Shown: positions 52,883 through 64,000 of the stretch, one piece after another
How positions within the stretch are numbered: the stretch's first letter is position 1
Layout of the letters: each line of letters starts with the position of its first letter
Assembly: GCA_019636755.1 (NCBI GenBank)
Contig: JAHBWZ010000011.1
Coordinates: 36,847-100,846, forward strand
Length of the DNA stretch: 64,000 nucleotides
Direction: 5' to 3'
From: Phycisphaeraceae bacterium
GTDB taxonomy: Bacteria > Planctomycetota > Phycisphaerae > Phycisphaerales > SM1A02
Made by a program: the position numbers and the translations under genes
Notes under the pieces: model-generated
Told to the model about the DNA's origin: nothing
Seen by the model: the letters and a program-made list of their open reading frames with translations, nothing else
Databases searched by the model: none

Positions 52883-54124
52883 CTACCCGAGGCCGCCGCG
52901 CAGGTCGCTGCCGAATCGTCCGCGGAGTCGTTCCTTCAGGCGCTCGATCTCCGGATCGCCGGGTCGGGCCGGATCTGATTCCTCGGCGGCTTCTCGCGCG
53001 GCACGGAGGGAGAGGCCGATCCGTCGCTGGCCCGGATCCACCGACAGCACCTTGACCTGGACGACCTCATCGACCTTGACGACGCTCGAGACCGTGCGGA
53101 CCCGATCGCGGCTGAGTTCAGAGATGTGGACCAGCCCTTCGACGCCCGGGGCGATCTCGACGAACGCACCGAAGTCGGCCAGTCGCGTCACCCGCCCGGT
53201 GACGATGTCGCCCACGGTGATCCGGCTGGATTCCGCCCGGAACGGATCCTCCATGGTCTGCTTCAGCCCGAGGCTGATGCGCGGCGGCTCGTGGTCGGTC
53301 TCGACGCGGAGGATCTTCACGCGCACCGCCTGCCCGGCGCGGACCACCTCGGAGGGATGCCGGATGCGCTCCCAGCTCAGGTCCGACAGGTGGATGAGGC
53401 CATCCACCCCGCCGATGTCCACGAACGCGCCGAACGCCTGGATCGACCTGACCACGCCCTCGACCGTGGCGCCGGCCTCGAGCGTGGCGAGCGTCTTCTC
53501 GCGCTGCCGTGCCCGCTCCGCGTCCAGGTGCGCCCGTCGGCTGAGGATGAGGCGGGCCCGCGCCCGGTCCAGTTCGATGACCACGCACGGGAGTTTCTCC
53601 CCGATGAAGATCGAGAGATCTTCGATGTGCTGGAGATCGACCTGCCCCGCGGGCATGAATGCCCGATGACCGGCCAGGTCGAGTTCCAGGCCGCCCTTGT
53701 TGACCGCGGTGCAGCGGGCCTCGACGGTCTGACCGACGTCCAGAGAGTCCCACTCGGCGCGTCGGATGGCGCCCGACCGCGAGAGCAGCAGCAGTCCGTC
53801 CTCGGGGTTCCGCCGCTCCACGATGAACTCGAGCATGTCCCCCGGGGTCGGCGGCGCCTCGAATTGGGTCAACGGGCAGACGCCCTGGTCGCGCGGCCCG
53901 AACTCGACCAGCACGTCCCCGCCGTGGATGTCGACGACCGTCCCACGACGCGACGCCCGGCCCGTGCCGGAAGACGCGCCGCCGCGGCCCGGCCCGGGTG
54001 CGTCCAGCATGTCGAAGGCGCTCAGCGAGCCCATTGCGTCCCGGATCTCCTGCTCAAGCGCGGGATCGAGCGACGAGGCGGCGTGTTTCGGTGCGGGCGG
54101 GCGCGGCGGCGTTGGATCCGGCAT
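52883..54124 (-). CDS. Four-S1-domain RNA-binding protein (ribosomal protein S1-like)
   Basis: A 413-residue protein with four S1 domains after an Ala/Pro-rich N-terminus. Domain 1 (RRGTVVDIHGGDVLVEFGPRD), domain 2 (VEARCTAVNKGGLELDLAGH), domain 3 (VEGVVRSIQAFGAFVDIGGV followed by DGLIHLSDLSWERI) and domain 4 (VTGRVTRLADFGAFVEIAPG followed by VEGLVHISELSRDR). The two C-terminal domains are the most typical. This matches short bacterial S1 proteins, which bind mRNA on the ribosome, but a regulatory RNA-binding role is also possible. I chose the ATG at 54124 (MPDPTPPRPPAPKH); the frame is open to 54424 but low-complexity. Divergent from the PilM gene. Confidence 0.85.
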   Translation of the reverse strand: MPDPTPPRPPAPKHAASSLDPALEQEIRDAMGSLSAFDMLDAPGPGRGGASSGTGRASRRGTVVDIHGGDVLVEFGPRDQGVCPLTQFEAPPTPGDMLEFIVERRNPEDGLLLLSRSGAIRRAEWDSLDVGQTVEARCTAVNKGGLELDLAGHRAFMPAGQVDLQHIEDLSIFIGEKLPCVVIELDRARARLILSRRAHLDAERARQREKTLATLEAGATVEGVVRSIQAFGAFVDIGGVDGLIHLSDLSWERIRHPSEVVRAGQAVRVKILRVETDHEPPRISLGLKQTMEDPFRAESSRITVGDIVTGRVTRLADFGAFVEIAPGVEGLVHISELSRDRVRTVSSVVKVDEVVQVKVLSVDPGQRRIGLSLRAAREAAEESDPARPGDPEIERLKERLRGRFGSDLRGGLG

Positions 54125-54414
54125 GGTGTGGCTCGCGGGCGGGGTCGGGATGGCCCGGGTCGGGAATGCGGCATGGTAGCCGGACGCGGCTGTGCGACTG
54201 GAGCGCGTGCGCGGACGCGCGTGCGGCGCGGACGAATCACGTTGCCGGCCGGAACAGCCGCGGGACGCCCTGCGTACTCGCGGGTACCGGCCCGTCGTCA
54301 CCTGTCCGGGGCGGCCAGATGATGCTGGTATCATCGCCGCCCTCCGGCGCGGCCGGAAGGCGTTCCGGGCGCCGGATACTGCACGTACGGTCGAAACCGG
54401 AGAGACGAACAGAA

Positions 54415-56697
54415 ATGTCTGCACCCAACGCCGCCTGGGGCATCGAGATCGGAGCGGACGCGCTCAAGGCGCTGCGACTGGAGCGGGATGGCGAGTCGGT
54501 CCGGGTGACCGACTTCGTCGTCATTCCGCATCGCAAGGTGCTCTCGACACCCGACGTCGACCCGAACGACACCATCCGGATCACGCTGGGGCAGTTCATC
54601 AGCCAGCGGTCGCTCGAAGGTGAGCACCTGGTCATGAGCGTGCCGGGCCACGCGGCATTCGCCCGCTTCGCGAAGCTGCCGCCCGTGGAGCCGAAGAAGG
54701 TCCCCGACATCGTCCGCTTCGAGGCGGTGCAGCAGATCCCGTTCCCGATCGACCAGGTGGAGTGGGACTACCAGACATTCCAGTCCGACGATTCACCGGA
54801 GATCGAGGTCGGCATCTTCGCCATGACGCGTGACCGGGTCCGGCAGCGGCTCGACCTCTACTCGGACGTCGGTCTCACGCCGGAGGCGATGACGCTCAGC
54901 CCGGTCGCGGTCTTCAACGCGATGCACTTCGACCTCGACCTGGCGAAGCGGAGCGACCCGATCGTGTTCGTCGATATCGGCACCCAGGCGACGGACGTCA
55001 TCGTCGCCCGCGGCGGCCGCTGCTGGATCCGCACGTTTCCGCTCGGCGGTACGCACTTCACCGCCGCGATCGAGAGCACCTTCAAACTGAGCTACTCCAA
55101 GGCGGACAGGCTCAAGCGGGAGGCCTCCACCAGCAAGTATGCGAAGCAGATCCTGCAGGCGATGCGACCGGTGTTCTCGGACCTCCTGCAGGACCTTCAG
55201 CGGTCACTCGACTATTACCGCTCGGTCCACCGCGGGCATGAACTGTCGGAGATGATCGGCCTGGGCTCGACCTTCCGGATCCCGGGGCTCCGCAAGTTCA
55301 TCGGTCAGCAGCTCCAGATCAACGTCGGTCGCCTCGACGAGTTCCGCCGCATCTCCGTGGGTGGCCGGGAGGCGGCGGCATTCGCCGAGCACTCGGTCAA
55401 CATGGCGACCGCGTACGGATGCGCGCTGCAGGGCGTCGGACTGGCGGCGATCAATGCGAATCTCGTCCCGGTCCGGGTGCTGCGCGATCAGCTCTGGCAT
55501 CAGAAGACGAAATGGTTCGCGGCGGCGTCTGTCCTGCTCGTGGCGGGTGCCGCGTCGCTGCTCTATCACCCCATGAAGGACCGCGCGGTCCTCGCCCCCG
55601 GCACGCTTCCCGAGGTCGATCGCGCCCTGCGTGCCGGTCGGCAGGTCTCGGCCAGCCTCCAGGAAGCAATCGCCGGTGCCGGGACCAGTGCCAAGGCGCA
55701 GACTGCCTTCCACCTGCTGAAGGATCGCGAGTTCTGGCCATTCGTGCTGCGCGATTCGACGGACGCGCTCGTCTCGGCGCGGCCGCAGGCGGCGCTGCTC
55801 GAGGCAGACCCTGCCTCCATCCTCTCCATCGACCCCACGCGCCGGCGCCTGGTGGAACTGGAGCAGTTGCAGCATCACTACATCCCGCCGGCGGCGGGCG
55901 GCAAACGGCGGTTCCGCGTTGAGATGCAGGTCCGCCTGACGCACGCGGATCCCGTCGAGTTCCTGACGACGACCGTGGCCGAGTGGCTCCGCACGAACAG
56001 CGAGCCGTCCGGTGATCGCGCCGGGGTGCCCTACCGCATCGTTCCCGAGAGCGTCCAGGTCATCCGTTCGTCGCTCACCGAATCGCGCGTCGCCGATGAC
56101 GGTCGGATCCCGGAGGCGTCCCGGCGTCCCGGTGATCCGACGCAGCCCGGCGGCGCCCCGCCGATCGGTCGGCCAGGGTCTCCCCCGGGCCTTCCCGGCG
56201 GTGGGCCGAGCCCGGGCGGCGGCGGCGCCGGTGAGCGGCGCGATCGAAGTGGCGGCGGGGTCGCGCCGCCGGGCGGGGCGTTCGGCGGCGGTGGGCTCGG
56301 CGGCCCCGGCGGCGGGGATGCCTCCGGTCGCCGCACGGGAGCGCCTTCCGGGACCCGCGCTCCGGGTTCGGGCGGCTTCCCCACGGGCGATGGTCCATGG
56401 GACGCCGGGGCGAGTCCACCCGGTGCGTTCGACTCCCCGGCGGGCGGGGCGCCCGCCGACTCTGGAGGCGCGACCTCCGGCGGTCCGGCGAAGGAGTTCA
56501 ACCTGGACGCCATCGCCCCGATTCCGGACCCGGCGCCGATCCTCCCTCCCGGCGCCCGCGTGTTCCGCGTCCCGATCGTCTTCGAGATCGAGTTTCTGGA
56601 CAGCGTCGGCGGTGGCGGCGGCGGCGATGAGACCGCCGAGGAGCAGTGGGATGTCCGGCGGCCCGACGCGCCGCTGCGTGAGGAGCGCCCGGCGTGA
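54415..56697 (+). CDS. pilM: PilM-type actin-like pilus assembly protein with C-terminal Gly/Pro-rich extension
   Basis: A 760-residue protein. Residues about 5-350 are a PilM/ASKHA ATPase-like fold: AWGIEIGADALKALRLER (start of the actin fold), IVRFEAVQQIPFPIDQVEWD, VFVDIGTQATDVIVARGG and FPLGGTHFTAAIE. Residues about 360-385 contain a hydrophobic segment (WFAAASVLLVAGAASLLYH) like a PilN anchor, followed by a coiled or beta region. Beyond residue 560 lies a long Gly/Pro-rich low-complexity region ending near 750. Type IV pilus PilM has only about 350 residues, so this is a fusion with an inner-membrane extension. The ATG at 54415 follows AGAGACGAACAGAA. First of three genes; the next starts by GTGA overlap. 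Confidence 0.82.
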   Translation: MSAPNAAWGIEIGADALKALRLERDGESVRVTDFVVIPHRKVLSTPDVDPNDTIRITLGQFISQRSLEGEHLVMSVPGHAAFARFAKLPPVEPKKVPDIVRFEAVQQIPFPIDQVEWDYQTFQSDDSPEIEVGIFAMTRDRVRQRLDLYSDVGLTPEAMTLSPVAVFNAMHFDLDLAKRSDPIVFVDIGTQATDVIVARGGRCWIRTFPLGGTHFTAAIESTFKLSYSKADRLKREASTSKYAKQILQAMRPVFSDLLQDLQRSLDYYRSVHRGHELSEMIGLGSTFRIPGLRKFIGQQLQINVGRLDEFRRISVGGREAAAFAEHSVNMATAYGCALQGVGLAAINANLVPVRVLRDQLWHQKTKWFAAASVLLVAGAASLLYHPMKDRAVLAPGTLPEVDRALRAGRQVSASLQEAIAGAGTSAKAQTAFHLLKDREFWPFVLRDSTDALVSARPQAALLEADPASILSIDPTRRRLVELEQLQHHYIPPAAGGKRRFRVEMQVRLTHADPVEFLTTTVAEWLRTNSEPSGDRAGVPYRIVPESVQVIRSSLTESRVADDGRIPEASRRPGDPTQPGGAPPIGRPGSPPGLPGGGPSPGGGGAGERRDRSGGGVAPPGGAFGGGGLGGPGGGDASGRRTGAPSGTRAPGSGGFPTGDGPWDAGASPPGAFDSPAGGAPADSGGATSGGPAKEFNLDAIAPIPDPAPILPPGARVFRVPIVFEIEFLDSVGGGGGGDETAEEQWDVRRPDAPLREERPA

Positions 56698-58067
56698 ACA
56701 CCAAAGCGATTCAATGGGTCCGGACGAATCTCGTGCTCGTCATCATCGGCGCGGTGACGCTCGTCGCCCTGGTCGGGCTGCCGCTTCTCAGCCGGTCGCT
56801 GAACCGGTCGATCACGGGACTGATGCAGTCGAAACTCGCGGACCAGCGCTCGCTCGAAGGGCTCGAACGGACGCAGGTCAGCCTGACCCTCGGTGGCCTC
56901 GCCGGTGATCCGCCGACGCAGATCGACGAACGTGCCGTCGTCAATGCGGCGCTGATCGACCGCCTGCGGACGGTGAGCGACCGGCAGCGCGCAGACGCGG
57001 ATGAGATCTTCCGCGTTGCGGTGGACCACAACCGCCGGTCGCACGGCCTACTGTATCCCGGACTCTTCGCGGACGGCGCGCGCGACATCATCCCCATGAA
57101 GCTCCAGTTTCATCGGGCCCTGGTGCAGGCGTACGACGAACTCATGACCCGCGTGCGCGCGGGCGATGCACCATCGCCGGAGATGCTGCGCGAGGATCTT
57201 GAGCGTCGTCGACGCCAGTTCCTCACCGTGACGCTTCAGAAGGCGGAGGATGCCGCGCTCTCGCCGGAGGAACAGGTCCGGCTGTCCGCGCACCTCGCGG
57301 AGGCACGTGTCGCGCTCATGGCCCGCGCCGCCGAGGACATCTCGTTCTACGCGTCCAGGGACATTCTCGCGATTCCGCGCTGGGATCAGACGCGGGATTA
57401 CTCGCGTGACGAACTCTTCCAGTGGCAGTGGGACCTCTGGCTGGCGACGGACATCCTGGAGGCGCTCGCCGAGGCGAATGCGCGCGGCGGCACGGTGCTC
57501 CGCGGGCCGGTCAAGCGCATCGTATCGATGCGGACGCTCGGGCCACGCGTACCTGCCCGCGGCGGGGCGGCCGCGGGCGGTGCCGGCGGACTCGGTGGCA
57601 TGGGCATGGGTGGCGGCGCACCGGAAACCGGAGAGGACGGAACGGCGTCGGAGCCGGGCGGAACGCCGCCCGATCCGGACTCGCCGGTTCCGACCGACTA
57701 CACCGCGGCATGCACGGGGCGCATCTCCAACTCGCTCTACGACGTCATCGATGTCGAACTTGAACTGATCGTCGACGCCGCGATGATTCCGCACGTCACG
57801 AACGCGTTCCCCGCCCAGAACTTCATGACCGTCGTGGACCTGGCGCTCCGGCCGGTCGACCCCGTCGCCGACCTCCGCGCCGGTTTCGTGTACGGCACGT
57901 CACCGGTCGTGCAGGTCCGGATCAGGCTGGAGACGATCTGGCTCAGGCCATGGACCGTGGAACTGATGCCGACGGAGACGCGGACACGGCTGCGGACGGC
58001 GCGGGCGCCGCGGGAGCCGGTCGCCGAGGATGCCATGACCGACGACACCGGGATGATCGACGGATGA
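56694..58067 (+). CDS. Single-pass membrane protein of the PilM operon
   Basis: A 457-residue protein starting with GTG that overlaps the pilM stop (GTGA), so translation is coupled. One transmembrane helix lies at about residues 12-32 (LVLVIIGAVTLVALVGLPLLS). A helical periplasmic region follows, then a Gly/Met/Ala-rich linker (about 300-340) and a beta-rich end (ISNSLYDVIDVELELIVDAA; VRIRLETIWLRPWTVEL). It resembles PilN/PilO-type bitopic components by topology and position, but I cannot show sequence homology. Unknown function, probably a pilus or secretion inner-membrane scaffold. Confidence 0.6.
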   Translation: MNTKAIQWVRTNLVLVIIGAVTLVALVGLPLLSRSLNRSITGLMQSKLADQRSLEGLERTQVSLTLGGLAGDPPTQIDERAVVNAALIDRLRTVSDRQRADADEIFRVAVDHNRRSHGLLYPGLFADGARDIIPMKLQFHRALVQAYDELMTRVRAGDAPSPEMLREDLERRRRQFLTVTLQKAEDAALSPEEQVRLSAHLAEARVALMARAAEDISFYASRDILAIPRWDQTRDYSRDELFQWQWDLWLATDILEALAEANARGGTVLRGPVKRIVSMRTLGPRVPARGGAAAGGAGGLGGMGMGGGAPETGEDGTASEPGGTPPDPDSPVPTDYTAACTGRISNSLYDVIDVELELIVDAAMIPHVTNAFPAQNFMTVVDLALRPVDPVADLRAGFVYGTSPVVQVRIRLETIWLRPWTVELMPTETRTRLRTARAPREPVAEDAMTDDTGMIDG

Positions 58068-58125
58068 ACCACGCGCGCGACCGTGGGGGTGTGCTCCATC
58101 ACGAGACCAAAGGACGGATCGATTC

Positions 58126-60129
58126 ATGAAGCAGAAGGGCATCTCTTTCTGGGAGCAGCATCTCGAGCGTCTCGTGCTCGGCGGTGCCGCCGTGGTGTTC
58201 GTCGGCCTGCTCGGGTGGCAGCTCGTGTCCGCACCGAACTCGGTCACCGAGGGCGGGACCACGGTCCGGCCGTCCGAGATCGACGACCTGCTCACCAGGA
58301 AGGCCGTCGAGATCAATCGCCGACTCGATCCGCTCGCGCCGCCGGCGGTGCAGATTCCTGAGTACGAAGCGGTCGCAGACGCGTTCCGGAATCAGCTCAT
58401 GGAACCGGCGAGCGGGATCGACCGCATCGCGGTGCTTCAGCGCCCGATCCCGCTGCTCTCCGCGGACCTCGCACCGGTCGACCTGGTCCGCTATCGCGTT
58501 CCGGTGCTGAAACCGGCGGAGCCGCGCCGTCCCAGGCAGTACTTCGACACGCTGAGTACGTCCGTGGTGGAGGGATACCCGGCGCTCCGGGAGTCGGGCT
58601 TCGTCAGTGACCCTCCGTACGATGTCACCTGGGTGACCCCGTCGGCGGTCGTGGACCTGTCGCAGGTTCTCGCGGAGTACGCAGCCGCGGGAGAGAGCGA
58701 GGCCGCGATTCCCGCGGCGTGGTATGACGGGCGGCTCGACATTCTCGATGTCGTGGTCGACCGGGAGCGGCTCGTCCGTGGGACGTGGGGAGAAACAACC
58801 ACCCTCGCGATTCCGCCGGGAATGCTCGGGTTCCGCGACCAGATTGCCGGCGAGGTGCCGAAGAGCGTCCGGGACCGGGTCATGACCGAACTCCGGCGTC
58901 CCGGCGTCCAGGACGAGATCGTCCGGCCGTCCTTCTATGAGACAGCCGCCGGACTCTTCACGCCTCCGACCGGGAGCGACGAGATCGATGACGGTGCGAC
59001 AATCACCGACGAGGAACGGGAGATCCGGCGTCTCGATCGCCGGCTCGCGGATCTGCGCAGCCGTCGGTCGCAGCGATACCAGGAGTACCTGGCGGCAGGC
59101 GGCGCCCGGAACACGATTCCGACGGAGCCCGGCAGCCTGGGCCGGCCGAGTGACCCGACCGGCGCACCGCCCGCCGGTGGCGGAGGCACGACCCCTCCGC
59201 CGGGAGGCGGTGGAACCGGCCCGATGCCTCCGCGCGGAGGCGGATCATCGGGTGGCGCGCCGGGTGGCGGTGGCTTCGGCGGACCGGGCGGACCGGAGGG
59301 CGGAGGCCGGAGGACCGGCGGCGAGGGCGGGACCGGGCCGGGGCAGCCGGCGCAGCCGGACGTCAATGAGGCGAAGCAGGCCCGGGCGAAGCGGGAGATC
59401 GAGCAACTGGATCGACAGTACCTGCAGGAGCAGGCGCGGCTGGAGGCGATCACCGGGCGCCTGGCGCCCACGCAGCCGTCGGGCGTGGACGTCGGCCAGG
59501 AACTGATGCGCGCGTCGACGCTGGTGGTCTGGGCCCACGACATCACCGCGCGCCTCGGCGAGACCTACCGCTATCGATTCACCGTCCGTTTCTACAACCC
59601 GTTCTTCGCGCGCCGCCTCGACCTCCTGCCGGAGCAGCACGCACTTGCGGAGTCCATCGCCCTGCAGACGCCGACCAGCGCGTGGTCGCACCCGGTGGAG
59701 GTCGCACCGTCGCAGCGGATCTTCGTGACATCCGTGAATCCGGCGGGGGGAGACCTGGGCTATGGAGAAGCGGTTGCCGAGGTCTTCCGGTTTCAGGCGG
59801 GCCGCTGGTGGACACAGACTTTCCGGGTGGAACCGGGCCTCCAGATCGGTGCCGAGGTCCGGGCCAGCCGGCGCACGGGACGGGATGGAACGCGCGTCGA
59901 CTTCGCGACGGGCTGGTTCCTCCTGGACGTGATCCCGGATCTGGACGCGGACCGGGATGCGATCGAGCGAGGCCGCGCTGCCCGCGTGGTCCTTCAGCGG
60001 CTGGACGGCGACCGGGTCGTGGAGATCGACCCTCGGCGGTCGCTTGCCGACCCGGAGCGGGAGCAGCTCCAGTGGCTCGTGGAGGATGCGGACCGCGCCG
60101 AGCAGGAGGTCGCATCCGCGGCGCCCTGA
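58126..60129 (+). CDS. Single-pass membrane protein with Gly/Pro-rich linker, third gene of the PilM operon
   Basis: A 667-residue protein. A short cytoplasmic N-terminus (MKQKGISFWEQHLER) precedes one transmembrane helix (about 17-33, LVLGGAAVVFVGLLGWQL). A folded periplasmic region (about 40-290) is followed by an acidic helix, a Gly/Pro/Arg-rich linker at about 340-415 and a C-terminal domain with beta strands (TYRYRFTVRFYNPFF, TQTFRVEPGLQIGAEV, WFLLDVIPDLDADRD). The arrangement parallels the upstream gene. No family recognised. It lies 58 bases after the upstream gene, so probably in the same operon. Followed by a GC repeat run (GGGGCGC units, 60137-60158) and the rRNA promoter region. 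Confidence 0.6.
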   Translation: MKQKGISFWEQHLERLVLGGAAVVFVGLLGWQLVSAPNSVTEGGTTVRPSEIDDLLTRKAVEINRRLDPLAPPAVQIPEYEAVADAFRNQLMEPASGIDRIAVLQRPIPLLSADLAPVDLVRYRVPVLKPAEPRRPRQYFDTLSTSVVEGYPALRESGFVSDPPYDVTWVTPSAVVDLSQVLAEYAAAGESEAAIPAAWYDGRLDILDVVVDRERLVRGTWGETTTLAIPPGMLGFRDQIAGEVPKSVRDRVMTELRRPGVQDEIVRPSFYETAAGLFTPPTGSDEIDDGATITDEEREIRRLDRRLADLRSRRSQRYQEYLAAGGARNTIPTEPGSLGRPSDPTGAPPAGGGGTTPPPGGGGTGPMPPRGGGSSGGAPGGGGFGGPGGPEGGGRRTGGEGGTGPGQPAQPDVNEAKQARAKREIEQLDRQYLQEQARLEAITGRLAPTQPSGVDVGQELMRASTLVVWAHDITARLGETYRYRFTVRFYNPFFARRLDLLPEQHALAESIALQTPTSAWSHPVEVAPSQRIFVTSVNPAGGDLGYGEAVAEVFRFQAGRWWTQTFRVEPGLQIGAEVRASRRTGRDGTRVDFATGWFLLDVIPDLDADRDAIERGRAARVVLQRLDGDRVVEIDPRRSLADPEREQLQWLVEDADRAEQEVASAAP

Positions 60130-60270
60130 TCGGCCGGGGCGCGGGGCGCGGGGCGCGGCACCGCCGCGGCGGGCATGGCGACGGCAGTCACCGGGGGTGC
60201 TGATCTCTCCACGAATTGTCCACGATTCGACGGTCCGGCGACCGATCGGATTCACGGCTGCCGGGGGCCG

Positions 60271-60298
60271 TTGACAGTCGCAGAACTCTCTGTACAAT
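60271..60298 (+). promoter_or_regulatory. rRNA operon promoter
   Basis: A near-consensus sigma-70 promoter: TTGACA at 60271-60276, 16-base spacer and TACAAT at 60293-60298. It lies about 330 bases upstream of the 23S gene, with the boxA element between them. No other gene is between. Confidence 0.9.
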
Positions 60299-60425
60299 GC
60301 CCCGCTCGGCTGACCGAAGGGCACCCATACGGGACCCCGCGGCACAGCCGGGAGATCTCCGGTCGGAACGGCTGGAAGCAGCCGTCCGCGACCGGCGGCA
60401 CCCGGATCGACGGGTGTCGTCCGAG

Positions 60426-60436
60426 GCTCTTTGACA
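60426..60436 (+). promoter_or_regulatory. boxA-like rRNA antitermination element
   Basis: GCTCTTTGACA matches the boxA core (TGCTCTTTAACA) at all but one or two positions. It sits in the leader of the 23S operon, where NusB-NusE antitermination complexes bind nascent rRNA. Confidence 0.75.
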
Positions 60437-60629
60437 AGTCGTGATGGCAGTAAAAGACACAACAGATCTCGCGGTGCACCCCGCACCGCGAGTGACACCG
60501 AGAACCGAGTGTCGAGCGTCTTGATGAATCGAAATGGCGGCTGGCTTCTCTCCGGTCGTGCGGCGATCGCGGCTCGCGCGTGCCTGCTTCGGCAGCATGT
60601 TCGAACGGGATCACCGGGCGTCGGGGTCG

Positions 60630-63477
<2,848 letters not shown>

Positions 63478-63621
63478 GGATTCCGCCGTCTCCCGGCACC
63501 AGCCGGAGATCTCGGATCCTGTCCGACGGATCGAAGCATCCATGCGTTCGATCTCGGTTCCGGTGACTGCCATCACGACGTGAAGTGAACCTGCGGGCGC
63601 GCGAGAGCGCGTCCGCAGTCT

Positions 63622-63729
63622 TGTCGGTGATCACAGGCAGGGGGAGACACCTGATCCCATCCCGAACTCAGAAGTTAAGCTCCTGCCGCCGATGATACTG
63701 CTCCGCGGGAAAGTAGGTTATCGCCGACT
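63622..63729 (+). rRNA. 5S ribosomal RNA
   Basis: About 108 bases after a 144-base spacer from 23S. Terminal helix GTCGGTGAT (63623-63631) pairs with ATCGCCGAC (63720-63728). The conserved CCGAACTCAGAAGTTAAGC is at 63662. The spacer encodes no tRNA. Confidence 0.93.
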
Positions 63730-63734
63730 TCTTT

Positions 63735-63774
63735 CGAGCCCCGCCGGTCACTCCGGCGGGGCTCGTCTCTTTTT
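63735..63774 (+). terminator. Rho-independent terminator of the rRNA operon
   Basis: A perfect 13-bp stem (CGAGCCCCGCCGG at 63735-63747 with 63753-63765), loop TCACT, and a TCTCTTTTT tract directly after (63766-63774). Confidence 0.95.
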
Positions 63775-64000
63775 GGGGCGAGCACACCCCCCGGCCTCAC
63801 GACTCGACGACTTGCTGCCCGACGTGTGGAAGCGCGCCCATCCCGAGGCCCGCCTGCCACTCAACCGCTGCTCGACACCTCGAAGAGAATCACGCAGCGG
63901 TCGCGCGGCGACCGTGAACCTGTGAGTCGTCGGACGGGTACGCCGGACGGGTAGGTTGACACGGGGGGGGGGGGGGGGGCGAGATGGGGCCCCCCCGGCC
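63775..64000. other. Window end with low-complexity G run
   Basis: No gene seen in the last 226 bases. It includes 17 consecutive G at 63963-63979, followed by GGGGCCCCCCC, which looks like a contig end or sequencing artefact rather than biology. Confidence 0.6.

Overview
The window is 64 kb of GC-rich bacterial chromosome, most plausibly from the phylum Planctomycetota, class Phycisphaerae or a close relative. The basis is indirect but consistent. Seven secreted proteins end in the paired Asp-rich repeat with a W-G-P-C ending (the GC-type dockerin) that is common in Phycisphaerae. There are several FG-GAP/ASPIC-UnbV proteins, TPR domains fused to redox modules, a single prepilin gene with an F-T-L-I-E-L-L leader, and a 23S-5S rRNA operon with no 16S gene in front of it, as is frequent in planctomycetes. 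The sequence ends in a 17-base G run followed by low-complexity G and C runs, which looks like a contig end.

Layout. 1-5.7 kb: an OprO/P-like porin, an L,D-transpeptidase, 5-formyltetrahydrofolate cyclo-ligase and glmS. 5.7-23.2 kb: an extracytoplasmic region of TPR and FG-GAP/UnbV proteins, a di-heme oxidoreductase, a nitrilase-family hydrolase, a divergent ArgR-family regulator and a five-heme cytochrome-TPR fusion. 23.2-35.2 kb: a PilZ protein, an acidic membrane-anchored protein, ndk, a sigma-70 factor, a polyferredoxin-TPR fusion, ptsN, rsmB, metK and a secreted subtilase. 35.3-42.8 kb (minus strand): a probable operon, type III glutamine synthetase, then a fumarylacetoacetate-hydrolase-fold enzyme with a receiver domain inside it, then a CHASE4 hybrid histidine kinase with HPt, then a response regulator. 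43-46.4 kb: trpA, a MazG-like protein, a STAS protein, sthA and tRNA-Arg(CCG). 46.4-52.7 kb: dockerin-tagged secreted proteins, including two tandem cupredoxins, a Cys-rich protein and a thioredoxin-fold protein, with a prepilin among them. 52.9-60.1 kb: a four-S1-domain protein and a three-gene PilM-type operon. 60.1-63.8 kb: the rRNA operon with a near-consensus promoter, boxA, 23S, 5S and a terminator.

How the genes may work together. The secreted cytochromes, cupredoxins, di-heme oxidoreductase and polyferredoxin suggest envelope electron transfer or copper and heme redox chemistry. Many of these proteins share one C-terminal sorting or attachment module. The most unusual element is the 35.3-40.6 kb signalling operon. 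A phosphorelay with an HPt domain sits next to a metabolic enzyme carrying an intact receiver domain between its N-terminal and catalytic parts. This suggests direct phosphorylation control of an enzyme rather than of transcription; that role is an inference from domain order and gene order only.
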